This document shows positions 36,018 to 43,925 of a DNA stretch of 64,000 bases, one piece after another (positions within the stretch are counted from its first letter, which is position 1; each line of letters opens with the position of its first letter). Under the pieces are notes generated by a model that saw nothing but the letters and a program-made list of their open reading frames with translations, did not search any database and was not told the DNA's origin. The stretch covers positions 4,340,001 to 4,404,000 of the forward strand of contig CP109468.1 of assembly GCA_036227345.1 (NCBI GenBank), in the 5' to 3' direction. This DNA comes from Streptomyces sp. NBC_01463. GTDB lineage: Bacteria; Actinomycetota; Actinomycetes; Streptomycetales; Streptomycetaceae. The position numbers and the translations under genes were made by a program.

Positions 36018-38219
36018 CTACTCGTTCGTGAACTCCTCGACGACCGTGGCGCCCAGTTCGCGCACGATCAGCTCGTGTCCGGACAGGGCGGAGTCGACGA
36101 GGTCGGGGTCGTCGGCCTCGGGGGTGTCGTCCTCGGGAGCGACCGACCGGGGTGGTTCGGGAGCGGTGTACGAGGGGGGTGCGGGCTCCGGCGCCGGGTC
36201 GCCGCCCGACGGCTGTTGCTGCTGCCGCTCCGGGGCTGGCCTGGGCTCGTACGACTGCGGCGCGGGGGCCGCCGGGCGCTGCGGCGCGGGCGGTGCGGCC
36301 GCGGAGGGACGCCCGCCGCCGACCTGCGGGGGCTGTCCCGCGCCGCCGGACGGGTCGACGATCGCCTCGATCTTCCACACCGCGTTGAACCGCTCGGCCA
36401 GCGCCTGCTTCAGCACCTCCTCACTGCCGCTGCTCGCGAAGTTGTCGCGGGCGCCGGCGTTGAGGAAGCCGATCTGCAGGGTGGTGCCGTCGAAGCCGGT
36501 GACCTGGGCGTTCTGGCTGAGCAGGATCCAGGTGAACCGGCGGCGGCCCTTGACCGCCTCCAGGATGTCGGGCCACATGGTGCGGACCTGCCCGGCGCCC
36601 TGCGTCATGCCGGGGGCGGGCGCGGCGGCGGCGGGAACCGGTGCGGAGGGTGCCGCAGAGGGCGCGGCGGGAGCGGCGGCCTGCGGTGCTGGGGCCTGGC
36701 CCGGGGTGGAGGCGGTGGGCCAGCCTCCGGGCCTGCGGCCCTGCTCGGGTGCGGCCGCGGCGGGCCAGGCCCCCGGCCGCTGACCGGCCGCAGGCGATTC
36801 GGCGGGCGGCGGCTCCACGGGAGCGGGAGCCGGAGCGGGAGCCACTGGTGCGGGGGCGGGCGCAGACGGGGCAGCATCCCCGCGCACCGCCGCACGCGCG
36901 GCGGCGGGCCCGGAACCGGCCTCCGGCTGAGGGGCGGGAGGAGGGGCGTACGCCTGGGGTGCGGCAGGGGCGTGGGCCTGGGGCGCGACGGGAGCGTGTG
37001 CCAGTGCCTCCGGCCCGGGGACGTACCCCATCGAGGGCCCCGGTCCGGTGGTGGCGAAGGACGCCCCCCGCTCCAGCCGGTCCAGCCGGGCCTGAAGCGA
37101 ACGCTCGTCGTCGAAGGCCGCCGGCAGCAGCACCCGGGCGCAGATCAGCTCGACCTGGAGACGCGGCGAGGTAGCCCCGCGCATTTCCGTGAGCCCCTCG
37201 TTGACCAGGTCGGCGGCGCGGCTCAGCTCGGCGGCGCCGAAGACGGACGCCTGGGCCTGCATCCGCTCGACGACGTCGGCCGGTGCGTCGATGAGGCCCT
37301 TCTCCCCGGCGTCCGGCACGGCGGCCAGGATCACCAGGTCACGCAGCCGCTCCAGGAGGTCGGCGACGAAGCGGCGCGGGTCGTTGCCGCCCTCGATCAC
37401 CCGGTCCACGACCTCGAAGGCGGCTGCCCCGTCGCCCGCCGCGAAGGCGTCCACGACCGAGTCGAGCAGGGAGCCGTCCGTATAGCCGAGCAGGGACGTC
37501 GCCATGGCATACGTCACACCGGCATCAGCCGCACCGGCCAGCAGCTGGTCCATGACCGACATCGAGTCACGCACGGAACCGGCCCCGGCCCGCACGACGA
37601 GCGGGAGCACCCCGTCCTCGACGTAGCTGTTCTCCCTGCCGCACACCTCGGCGAGATACTCGCGCAGCGTCCCGGGCGGCACGAGCCGGAACGGGTAGTG
37701 GTGGGTACGCGAACGGATGGTGCCGATGACCTTCTCGGGCTCCGTGGTCGCGAAGATGAACTTGAGGTGCTCCGGCGGCTCCTCGACCACCTTCAGCAGG
37801 GCGTTGAACCCCGCCGAGGTGACCATGTGCGCCTCGTCGATGATGTAGATCTTGTAACGACTCGACGCGGGACCGAAGAACGCCTTCTCCCGCAGGTCAC
37901 GGGCGTCGTCCACGCCACCGTGCGAAGCGGCGTCGATCTCGATCACGTCGATCGATCCCGGCCCGTTGCGCGCGAGGTCCTGACAGGACTGGCACTCCCC
38001 GCAGGGCGTGGGCGTGGGCCCCTGCTCGCAGTTCAGACAGCGGGCGAGGATGCGCGCGCTGGTCGTCTTGCCGCAGCCGCGCGGACCACTGAACAGGTAC
38101 GCGTGATTGACCCGGTTGTTCCGCAGGGCCTGCTGCAGGGGGTCAGTGACATGCTCCTGACCGATGACCTCGGCGAACGACTCGGGGCGATAGCGGCGGT
38201 ACAGCGCAAGGGACGACAC
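36018..38219 (-). CDS. dnaX: DNA polymerase III subunits gamma/tau
   Basis: The product has 733 residues. The clamp-loader AAA+ module has Walker A GPRGCGKT (45-52), a zinc module with Cys61, Cys64, Cys73, Cys76 and Cys79 (CLNCEQGPTPTPCGECQSC), Walker B KIYIIDEAH and sensor GTIRSRTHHYPFRL. After domain III the protein turns into a long Pro/Ala/Gln-rich tether (about 400-560). A tau-like C-terminal domain follows (WPDILEAVKGRRRFTWILLSQNAQV), and the end is an acidic tail. I see no A-rich slippery site, so the frameshift that makes gamma in E. coli is not expected. The GTG at 38219 is supported by the -10 box 7 bases upstream. Confidence 0.96.
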   Translation of the reverse strand: MSSLALYRRYRPESFAEVIGQEHVTDPLQQALRNNRVNHAYLFSGPRGCGKTTSARILARCLNCEQGPTPTPCGECQSCQDLARNGPGSIDVIEIDAASHGGVDDARDLREKAFFGPASSRYKIYIIDEAHMVTSAGFNALLKVVEEPPEHLKFIFATTEPEKVIGTIRSRTHHYPFRLVPPGTLREYLAEVCGRENSYVEDGVLPLVVRAGAGSVRDSMSVMDQLLAGAADAGVTYAMATSLLGYTDGSLLDSVVDAFAAGDGAAAFEVVDRVIEGGNDPRRFVADLLERLRDLVILAAVPDAGEKGLIDAPADVVERMQAQASVFGAAELSRAADLVNEGLTEMRGATSPRLQVELICARVLLPAAFDDERSLQARLDRLERGASFATTGPGPSMGYVPGPEALAHAPVAPQAHAPAAPQAYAPPPAPQPEAGSGPAAARAAVRGDAAPSAPAPAPVAPAPAPAPVEPPPAESPAAGQRPGAWPAAAAPEQGRRPGGWPTASTPGQAPAPQAAAPAAPSAAPSAPVPAAAAPAPGMTQGAGQVRTMWPDILEAVKGRRRFTWILLSQNAQVTGFDGTTLQIGFLNAGARDNFASSGSEEVLKQALAERFNAVWKIEAIVDPSGGAGQPPQVGGGRPSAAAPPAPQRPAAPAPQSYEPRPAPERQQQQPSGGDPAPEPAPPSYTAPEPPRSVAPEDDTPEADDPDLVDSALSGHELIVRELGATVVEEFTNE

Positions 38220-38226
38220 ACATACG

Positions 38227-38232
38227 AGGTTA
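38227..38232 (-). promoter_or_regulatory. -10 element of dnaX (leaderless start)
   Basis: TAACCT on the minus strand is followed by 7 bases and the GTG start. No ribosome binding site is present. Confidence 0.5.
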
Positions 38233-38357
38233 TCGGGGCGGACTGACAACCGGCCCCGCACCGGGCACACCACCGGTTGCGGGACATCTCACCACGACCC
38301 GTCCGAACGCCCTCGGCCCCGGAAGCCCCGCCGCGCACCGGGCCCGGACACACAAGG

Positions 38358-38445
38358 GCCCCCCACGCACCCGCCAGAGCCAACCTACCCTTGCTGCCTT
38401 CCGGCCCTGGGGGAGTTCAGTCAGATAGCGCCACGTGAGGGGCTG
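38358..38445 (-). ncRNA. ffs: Signal recognition particle RNA (4.5S-type scRNA)
   Basis: Reading the minus strand, the hairpin tip CCCAGGGCCGGAAGGCAGC contains the conserved GGAA tetraloop and the symmetric loop of SRP domain IV. The ends GCCCCTCACG and CGTGGGGGGC pair over 10 bp (one T-G pair), closing an RNA of about 86-88 bases. This is the small bacterial form without an Alu domain. It binds Ffh for membrane-protein targeting. It lies about 140 bases upstream of dnaX and reads toward it. Exact ends are estimated. Confidence 0.93.
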
Positions 38446-38451
38446 ACGCCC

Positions 38452-38457
38452 ACCTTA
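38452..38457 (-). promoter_or_regulatory. -10 element of the SRP RNA gene
   Basis: TAAGGT on the minus strand lies 6 to 8 bases before the predicted 5' end of the SRP RNA. Confidence 0.6.
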
Positions 38458-38579
38458 GCCGATCCCCACCCCCGCAAGTCCACCTCCCCCGCAACCGGAG
38501 ACCCCTCCAGGACCGCCCGGAGAGCTCCGAGGCGGAACGGGTTCGCGAGCACCCTTCAACGTCTTGTATTGTTTGCCGC

Positions 38580-38664
38580 GGAGGATTCGCCTAGTGGCCT
38601 AGGGCGCACGCTTGGAAAGCGTGTTGGGGGCAACCCCTCACGAGTTCGAATCTCGTATCCTCCG
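38580..38664 (+). tRNA. tRNA-Ser (anticodon GGA)
   Basis: The acceptor GGAGGAT pairs with ATCCTCC, with discriminator G. The anticodon arm is CACGC-TTGGAAA-GCGTG. A long variable arm (TTGGGGGCAACCCCTC) confirms a class II tRNA. The T loop is GTTCGAATC. Confidence 0.97.
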
Positions 38665-38685
38665 CCATTGCTCTCACCGGGCAAT

Positions 38686-38727
38686 ACGTCGAAGGCCCCC
38701 GCTGCTTGCAGCGGGGGCCTTCGACGT
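38686..38727. terminator. Bidirectional terminator, tRNA-Ser and MpaB-EF-hand gene
   Basis: A perfect 20-bp stem (ACGTCGAAGGCCCCCGCTGC) has a 2-base centre. It lies 21 bases after tRNA-Ser and 52 bases beyond the stop of the convergent oxygenase gene. Confidence 0.9.
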
Positions 38728-38779
38728 TCAGGAACGCAACGGCGCCCCCGGGTCGCAGTGGTCGGGCGGGGCCGGAGGA

Positions 38780-40291
38780 CTACGCGTCGGACAGCAACGG
38801 GTCGTAGGGGGTCGAGCGCTGACGGCCTGACATGAAGGACAGGAATTCCCGGACGAACGCGCTTCGGGAGTATCGCCCTTCGCCCTCCGCGACGGATCGC
38901 GCGAAGCCTCTCCTGAACAGGGCCCGGTACTCCTCGGCGTCGATGGACTGGTCGCCGTCCGCGTCGGTGACATCGAAGAGGACCTCGGCGACCCTGATCA
39001 GCGCCGGTCCTGCCAGGGACGGGGCTGCGGCCGCGTACTCGTCAGCGCTCACCCGACCGTCCCCGTCGCTGTCCAGGGCTGCCTGGAGTTCCCTCCACCA
39101 CGCGGCGAAAGCGTCGTACAAGCGGGTCTCCTCCGGCTCGTCCAGGTCGAGACGGGAGCAGAGTTCCCGGGCCATGGCGGCGAGGTCGGGCCAGTCCAGA
39201 CAGCCGTCCCCGGTCTGGTCCAGTACCTCGGTGAAGAACTCTCGGGCACCTCGCTGGTTCCCGGCCCCGCCCGGAGCGCCCTGCTGTGCCGCTACCGGTG
39301 TGATCAGCCGGAACAGTGCGCCGGCCCGCTTCGTCCGGGTGCGCAGGGTGGTGAGCCTCTCGGACCAGGGCCCGTCGCCGTCCGGCGACAGATTCAGCAG
39401 ACTGACGACGTTCTCCGTCTGGATCCAGTTGTCGGGCAGGGAACCGGTCAGACGGGCGGCCATGTAGGCACCCTGCATCAGGGTCTGGGCACCAGGGATC
39501 TCCGGCAGCCCGGCACGACGGCGGAAGACCTCGGGAAGCGATGCCACGGTGATGGTGCCGATCACGGGCCCTGCCAGTGCGCGACCGGTCGCCCAGAGCG
39601 TAGGAAGTCCACGGAACAGCGGCGGCGCCGGCAGATGTTCGAAGAGCTGATAGAGGATGATGCGCAGCGCCTCCGTGTTCTGCAGTTCCTCCGCGACCAT
39701 GCGGTCGTAGTACTGCCAGAACTCGGGCAGCGTGGGCGGGAGGTGGCCCGCCCGGTCCCCCAAAGCGGCCAGGAATGCCTGGAATTCGGCGTAGAGCTGT
39801 TCCATCGTGAGCTGGTCCAGGGGCTGTCCGCTCAGTCGGCACATGGTGACGGAGCTCTCGAAGAGCGTCGCGACCACCCACGCCCGTACCTCGGGGTCCA
39901 TCGCGTCGTAGGGCTGGTTCCTGGCGTCCGTGCCGCTCAGCCGTGCGTGCAGGCGGTTGAGTCGCGCCGCCTCTCTCTGCCTGGTCTCCTCGTCGGCGCC
40001 GAACATGCGCTGCAGGCTCACGAGGGTGTTGCTCAGGCGGCGCCACGGGTGCACCACGAAGGAGGAGTTGTCGGCCAGGGCCGCGCCGATCTGCGGGTGG
40101 GCCGCTTCCATCACCGTGGCCCTGACGACGGCCAGGGCCCATCGCGGATCGTTGAAGAATCGGTGGAACTGCGAGCCGGGGCCGAACAGGGATTCCTCCG
40201 GCGGTCCGGCGGCCTCCCGGTCGGAGTTCTCGTACGGCACCCCGGTACCGGGCCCGTTCGGCGTGAAGCGGCTGCTGTCCGTGTCCTTCAC
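38780..40291 (-). CDS. MpaB/DUF2236-family oxygenase with C-terminal EF-hand domain
   Basis: The product has 503 residues. Residues 40-335 match the oxygenase MpaB/latex-clearing-protein (DUF2236) family by eye: MEAAHPQIGAALADNS, FVVHPWRRLSNTL, RLNRLHARLSG, NQPYDAMDPEVRAWVVATLFES. Such proteins are haem- or metal-dependent enzymes, some of which cut prenyl or polyisoprene chains. Residues 345-490 form a calerythrin/calmodulin-like tail. Loops 358-369 (DQTGDGCLDWPD), 407-418 (DSDGDGRVSADE) and 443-454 (DADGDQSIDAEE) are canonical or nearly so, and 468-479 is degenerate. The GTG overlaps the stop of the prenyltransferase gene (GTGA), so the two proteins are translationally coupled. The fusion of these two domains is unusual; function is inferred. 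Confidence 0.85.
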   Translation of the reverse strand: MKDTDSSRFTPNGPGTGVPYENSDREAAGPPEESLFGPGSQFHRFFNDPRWALAVVRATVMEAAHPQIGAALADNSSFVVHPWRRLSNTLVSLQRMFGADEETRQREAARLNRLHARLSGTDARNQPYDAMDPEVRAWVVATLFESSVTMCRLSGQPLDQLTMEQLYAEFQAFLAALGDRAGHLPPTLPEFWQYYDRMVAEELQNTEALRIILYQLFEHLPAPPLFRGLPTLWATGRALAGPVIGTITVASLPEVFRRRAGLPEIPGAQTLMQGAYMAARLTGSLPDNWIQTENVVSLLNLSPDGDGPWSERLTTLRTRTKRAGALFRLITPVAAQQGAPGGAGNQRGAREFFTEVLDQTGDGCLDWPDLAAMARELCSRLDLDEPEETRLYDAFAAWWRELQAALDSDGDGRVSADEYAAAAPSLAGPALIRVAEVLFDVTDADGDQSIDAEEYRALFRRGFARSVAEGEGRYSRSAFVREFLSFMSGRQRSTPYDPLLSDA

Positions 40292-41145
40292 TTTTGAGGT
40301 CGTCCCTTCGTCTGCGGTGCCACACCGCCGAATCGGCGGTCGCGGCGTCGGTATTCGTGCAGGCACTCCAGAAGGTGCGGCGCACGGAAGTCGGGCCAGA
40401 GCACCGGCGGGAAGACCCACTCGGCGTAGGCCACTTGCCAGAGCATGAAGTTGGAGATGCGCTGTTCGCCGGAGGTACGGATCACCAGGTCCACGTCAGG
40501 CGTGTCGGGCACGGGCAGATGCGCGGCGAAGCACGCTTGGTCGACGGCATCCGCGGGCACCCCGGCGCGGATGAGGGACCGCGCTGCGGCGACGATGTCC
40601 TGCCGCCCGCCGTGGTCGAACGCCACGGTCAGCGTCATGCCGCGATTGGCCTCGGTGAGAGTCATCAGGTCGGCGAAGTCCTGGGCCAGCGGGGCGGGAA
40701 TGCGCGGGTCCTCGGCTCCCAGGAGCCGGCATCGGATGCCGCGCGCGTGCAGCAGCAGCGCGTGTTTGCGCACCACTCGGCGTACCAGACGCATGAGAAA
40801 GTCGACCTCGTCGCCCGGACGCCGCCAGTTCTCGGTGGAGAACGCGTACAGGCTGAGCCATTCGACCCCCGCCGACCGCGCCGCCTCGATGACATCGATC
40901 ACCGTCGCCTCCGCCGCACGGTGCCCGGACGTGCGCGGCAGGGAGCGTTGCTGCGCCCACCGGCCGTTCCCGTCCATCACGCACGCGACGTGGCGAGGCA
41001 CCGGGCGCCACCCCTCATCGGGCGGCTGGGACGGTTGCTCCGGAACCGTCCGCACGCCGGGAACCTCCGGCTGCACACCGGCGCTGTCGGCCGGCTCGTC
41101 CGTCGCGTGCCTGTGGCCGGATGGCCCTGTCGCACCGAACGTCAC
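40288..41145 (-). CDS. cis-Prenyltransferase (UppS family, probably non-housekeeping paralogue)
   Basis: The product has 285 residues. Catalytic Asp58 is in VMDGNGRWAQQR. Further motifs are SLYAFSTENWRRP, VAFDHGGRQDI and DLVIRTSGEQRISNFMLWQVAYAEWVF, all diagnostic of undecaprenyl-type cis-prenyltransferases. They condense isopentenyl diphosphate onto an allylic primer to give Z-configured chains. Two features suggest a specialised copy: a 50-residue unstructured N-terminal extension, and FDHGGR where cell-wall UppS usually has NYGGR. The start GTG has AAGGGGG 8 bases upstream. Its stop overlaps the oxygenase gene, pointing to a shared pathway. Confidence 0.88.
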   Translation of the reverse strand: MTFGATGPSGHRHATDEPADSAGVQPEVPGVRTVPEQPSQPPDEGWRPVPRHVACVMDGNGRWAQQRSLPRTSGHRAAEATVIDVIEAARSAGVEWLSLYAFSTENWRRPGDEVDFLMRLVRRVVRKHALLLHARGIRCRLLGAEDPRIPAPLAQDFADLMTLTEANRGMTLTVAFDHGGRQDIVAAARSLIRAGVPADAVDQACFAAHLPVPDTPDVDLVIRTSGEQRISNFMLWQVAYAEWVFPPVLWPDFRAPHLLECLHEYRRRDRRFGGVAPQTKGRPQK

Positions 41146-41483
41146 TGAATCGCCCCCTTCGACTCGCGCCCGCCGGGCTTCGCCGGGACCGTGATGCCGA
41201 TTGCGGAGGGCGGAGGCAGCGGGCCACCGGCCTGCGCAGCGCATACCCCGCCTGCTCCTCACTCAGCAGGGTGCCGGTGCCCGAGCCGCCGTGCAGCGCG
41301 ATGGGCGCCTGTTCACCCGTAGCACGTCAGTCGGAGGGGTCGATGGCGTGCGGGGGCAGCCCGGATGGTGCACGAGATGTTGGCTGCCCCCGCACCCCGC
41401 GGTGACGCTGAGCGGGACGTCGCCGGGGTTCAGCGAGCGCGGACGGATCCGCGCCGGTCCCGGAGGACGGAAGGAGCCACGCC
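41146..41483. other. Divergent region between the prenyltransferase and DUF3303-like genes
   Basis: I see no gene. It contains a 14-bp inverted repeat at 41348-41395; otherwise nothing is recognised. Confidence 0.45.
41348..41395. repeat. 14-bp inverted repeat with a 20-base loop
   Basis: GTGCGGGGGCAGCC (41348-41361) and its exact complement (41382-41395) flank 20 bases. It lies in the divergent control region, so it may be an operator, or a terminator of an unseen transcript. Confidence 0.6.
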
Positions 41484-41780
41484 ATGAGGGTCATGCTGCG
41501 AGCACAGCTGGACACCCAGCTCGCGAACGAAGCGGTCAAGAACGGCACCCTGCCGACGATCATGCAGTCGCTCGCGGAACGCCTCAAGCCCGAGGCGGCC
41601 TACTTCGGCCCCAGCGAGGGCAAGCGATGCTGCACCTTCGTGTTCGACATGCCGGACAGCTCGCTGCTGCCCTCCATCGCGGAGCCGCTCTTCGAGGGAC
41701 TCGGCGCGTCGATCGAGATCCAGCCGGTCATGAACACCGAAGACATGAAGAAGGGCCTCGCCGCACTGAAGCAGGGCTGA
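41484..41780 (+). CDS. Small conserved protein, DUF3303-like
   Basis: The product has 98 residues with a ferredoxin-like alternation of strands and helices: MRVMLRAQLDTQLANEAVKN at the start, then EAAYFGPSEGKRCCTFVFDM and SIEIQPVMNTEDMKKGLAAL. This looks like a dimeric alpha-beta barrel of the DUF3303 kind. The function is unknown. AAGGAG lies 7 bases before the ATG. The stop codon lies inside the first unit of a 16-base tandem repeat. Confidence 0.8.
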   Translation: MRVMLRAQLDTQLANEAVKNGTLPTIMQSLAERLKPEAAYFGPSEGKRCCTFVFDMPDSSLLPSIAEPLFEGLGASIEIQPVMNTEDMKKGLAALKQG

Positions 41781-41839
41781 ACCAGGCACAGGCTGAACCA
41801 GGTACAGGTTGGACCAGGAGCCGGCTGAACCAGGCGCTC
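41776..41839 (+). repeat. Four 16-base tandem repeats
   Basis: The units start at 41776, 41792, 41808 and 41824. The consensus is GCTGAACCAGGYACAG; units 1 and 2 differ at one base and units 3 and 4 are more diverged. The first overlaps the TGA of the DUF3303-like gene. Confidence 0.88.
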
Positions 41840-41848
41840 TGACCCGGA

Positions 41849-41862
41849 ACACTTCTTGATTG
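41849..41862 (+). promoter_or_regulatory. Candidate response-regulator site upstream of the efflux operon
   Basis: ACACTTCTTGATTG continues as a CTTCTT direct repeat spaced by 11 bases (41852 and 41863), as expected for OmpR-type regulators. It nearly matches a motif upstream of the response-regulator gene at 48283-48295. Confidence 0.4.
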
Positions 41863-41953
41863 CTTCTTCACAGGTCCTTCATGGGTGCGCTCCTACTTTC
41901 GTCACCACCGGGCGCAGTGGGTGGCCGGCGGTGGCTGTGAGGAGCACGCGGGG

Positions 41954-42544
41954 ATGAGTGCGCGTCGGAGGTTCAAGGGGCAACTGTGGCTGATGGGTGC
42001 GGCGTCGTTGACGGCGCTGGCCCTGACGACGGGCTGCGGTGGTGACGGCGGTGGCGACGGCGAAGTGGCGTCGGCGGGCAGCGCGAAGAACTCCGCCACC
42101 GCATCCGCATCCGCGGGCGGTACGAGTGAGCTGGCTGAGTACGTCGACGCCCAGCGCAAGTGGGTCAAGTGCCTGCGTGACGCGGGCCTCGACGCCCCCG
42201 ACCCTGATGCCAAGGGAAATGTAGACGTCGGCGACCGGTCGAAGTGGAAGCGCGACCCGAAGGCACTGAAGGCGCAGGAAGAGTGCGCCGGCCTCAGCGT
42301 GGCCGTGCCGGACAGCGTCGAGAAGGCGCAGCAGCCTCCGCTGTCCGAAACCGAGATCCGCAAGAAGAAGCAGTACGCCACGTGCATGCAGGAGCACGGC
42401 GCACCCGACTTCCCCGATACCGACGATTCCGGGCACTTCCAGGACGTCACCTGGGACTCGGCGTCAGCGGGTGCGAAGCGCGCGACGCGTGCCTGCGCTT
42501 CCGTCATCGGTATTCCGGACGACGCACCCGCGCCCCAAGGCTGA
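41954..42544 (+). CDS. Lipoprotein of an efflux operon, function unknown
   Basis: The product has 196 residues. The lipobox LTTGC lies near residues 22-26, with a basic n-region (MSARRRFKG), so it should be anchored at the outer face of the membrane. The mature part contains CLRDAGLDAPDPDAKGNV and CMQEHGAPDFPD, a pair of Cys-containing repeats seen in actinobacterial lipoproteins next to MacAB-like systems. GAGGAG lies 10 bases before the ATG; a GTG 69 bases earlier is possible. It is the first gene of an operon with the next three genes. Confidence 0.82.
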   Translation: MSARRRFKGQLWLMGAASLTALALTTGCGGDGGGDGEVASAGSAKNSATASASAGGTSELAEYVDAQRKWVKCLRDAGLDAPDPDAKGNVDVGDRSKWKRDPKALKAQEECAGLSVAVPDSVEKAQQPPLSETEIRKKKQYATCMQEHGAPDFPDTDDSGHFQDVTWDSASAGAKRATRACASVIGIPDDAPAPQG

Positions 42545-42566
42545 CGGGTTCGAACGGGTGGACGGG

Positions 42567-43925
42567 ATGAACGAGCCGGAGCAGCAGTTCGCCACGGACG
42601 GCAGCTCCGCGGCCGAGCACGAAGCCGGAAGCGCCCCCGGAGGCAGACGCCGCCGGGGACCTGCCCTGGTCGCGGTGGGGATTCTCCTGGTCGCCGCGGT
42701 CAGCACCGCCGGCGCCCTCGGACTCGGCGGGGGCGATACGGACGATGCCAAGGTGCCTGGCAGAGGGGGCCGGACGGTTCAGGTGTCGCGCGAGACGCTG
42801 ACCGACCAGACGGAGATCGACGGTCAGCTCGGGCACGGCCCGGAGGTGCCTTTCCCGTTGAAGGCCGAGGGAACGATCACCTGGCTTCCCGCCTCCGGAA
42901 CCACTGCGCGGCGCGGGCAGCAGGTGCTGCGGATCGATGACCGGCCGGTGGTGCTGCTGTACGGGAGCCTGCCGATGTACCGGGATCTCGGTCTGCAGGA
43001 GGCAGCAGCCGGCGAGACCGACGCGAACGGGGGCGGGGACGGGGAGAGGGAGGGGAGCGGAGATGCGAACGAGGGTGCTGCCGGCGGAGGCGGCGCGCAA
43101 GCCGGCAAAAGCCGCTCCGGCGCTCCGGACACCACCGCACAGCCGGCACCTGACGCGCGGCCGCGATCGGTGCCCCTGCACGGTATGGACGTCCAGCAGT
43201 TCGAGAGCAACCTCAGCGCTCTGGGCTATTCGGGCTTCACCGTCGACGAGTCCTACACCGAGCTGACCGCCGCGGCCGTCAAGCGCTGGCAGAAGGATCT
43301 CGGTCTGCCGCAGACCGGCACCGTCGACGCCGGATCCGTCGTCTACGCGTCCGGCGCGGTCCGTATCGCCGGCACCACCGCCCCCGTGGGCTCCGGGGCG
43401 GCCGGAAACCCGGTCACGTACACGAGCACATCGCGCATGGTGACCATCAACGCACCGGCGAACGAAACGCGCTGGGCGGGGCGTGGCACCACGGTGAGCG
43501 TGGATCTCCCCGACGGGAGCTCCGTACCGGCAACCGTGGCGAGTGTGGGCAAGGACGCCTCCGCGTCCAACTCCGGGAAGGAGGGCGAGGCGGCGGGTGC
43601 GGGCGAGGGGTCCGGGGAAGCCGCCGCCACGGTGGCTGTCGTGATCGTCTTCAAGGACCAGGAGTCCCTCGGCAGGCTGCAGAGCGGACCGGTCACCGTG
43701 CGCTATGTGGCCAAGCGGCGCAAGGACGTCCTGGCCGTTCCGGTCGCCGCTCTCATCGCGCTCGCGGAAGGCGGTTACGGGCTGGAGGGCGCCGACGAGG
43801 ACGGCACCGGCGATGGCTCGCCCAGTCGCTTCGTACCGGTCGGAACCGGGCTGTTCGCGGGGGGCAAGGTCGAGGTGAGCGGCGCACAGGTGCGCGAGGG
43901 CATGAAGGTGAGGGTCCCCGAATGA
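42567..43925 (+). CDS. Membrane-fusion (HlyD-like) efflux protein with peptidoglycan-binding domain
   Basis: The product has 452 residues. One membrane helix (about 34-54) is followed by a beta-rich barrel ([28 protein letters not shown], cut by the Gly/Ala-rich linker 165-215). A peptidoglycan-binding type-1 domain follows ([20 protein letters not shown], then [23 protein letters not shown]), and a second barrel half ends in VPVAALIAL and [16 protein letters not shown]. It would tether the transporter to the cell wall and replace the Gram-negative adaptor role of MacA. A GTG 9 bases upstream is an alternative start. Confidence 0.85.
   Translation: MNEPEQQFATDGSSAAEHEAGSAPGGRRRRGPALVAVGILLVAAVSTAGALGLGGGDTDDAKVPGRGGRTVQVSRETLTDQTEIDGQLGHGPEVPFPLKAEGTITWLPASGTTARRGQQVLRIDDRPVVLLYGSLPMYRDLGLQEAAAGETDANGGGDGEREGSGDANEGAAGGGGAQAGKSRSGAPDTTAQPAPDARPRSVPLHGMDVQQFESNLSALGYSGFTVDESYTELTAAAVKRWQKDLGLPQTGTVDAGSVVYASGAVRIAGTTAPVGSGAAGNPVTYTSTSRMVTINAPANETRWAGRGTTVSVDLPDGSSVPATVASVGKDASASNSGKEGEAAGAGEGSGEAAATVAVVIVFKDQESLGRLQSGPVTVRYVAKRRKDVLAVPVAALIALAEGGYGLEGADEDGTGDGSPSRFVPVGTGLFAGGKVEVSGAQVREGMKVRVPE

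Noticed and set aside
35770..36378. N-terminal extension of purD
   Set aside because: It reads Arg/Pro-rich sequence antisense to the end of dnaX; PurD starts at [14 protein letters not shown].
36600..37020. Repeat-like Pro/Ala/Gln sequence in dnaX as a mobile or CRISPR-like repeat
   Set aside because: It is the usual flexible tether of actinobacterial tau subunits; there is no regular spacer-repeat structure.
34357..38246. Long plus-strand open frames over purD and dnaX
   Set aside because: They lie antisense to two well-identified genes and have low-complexity products.
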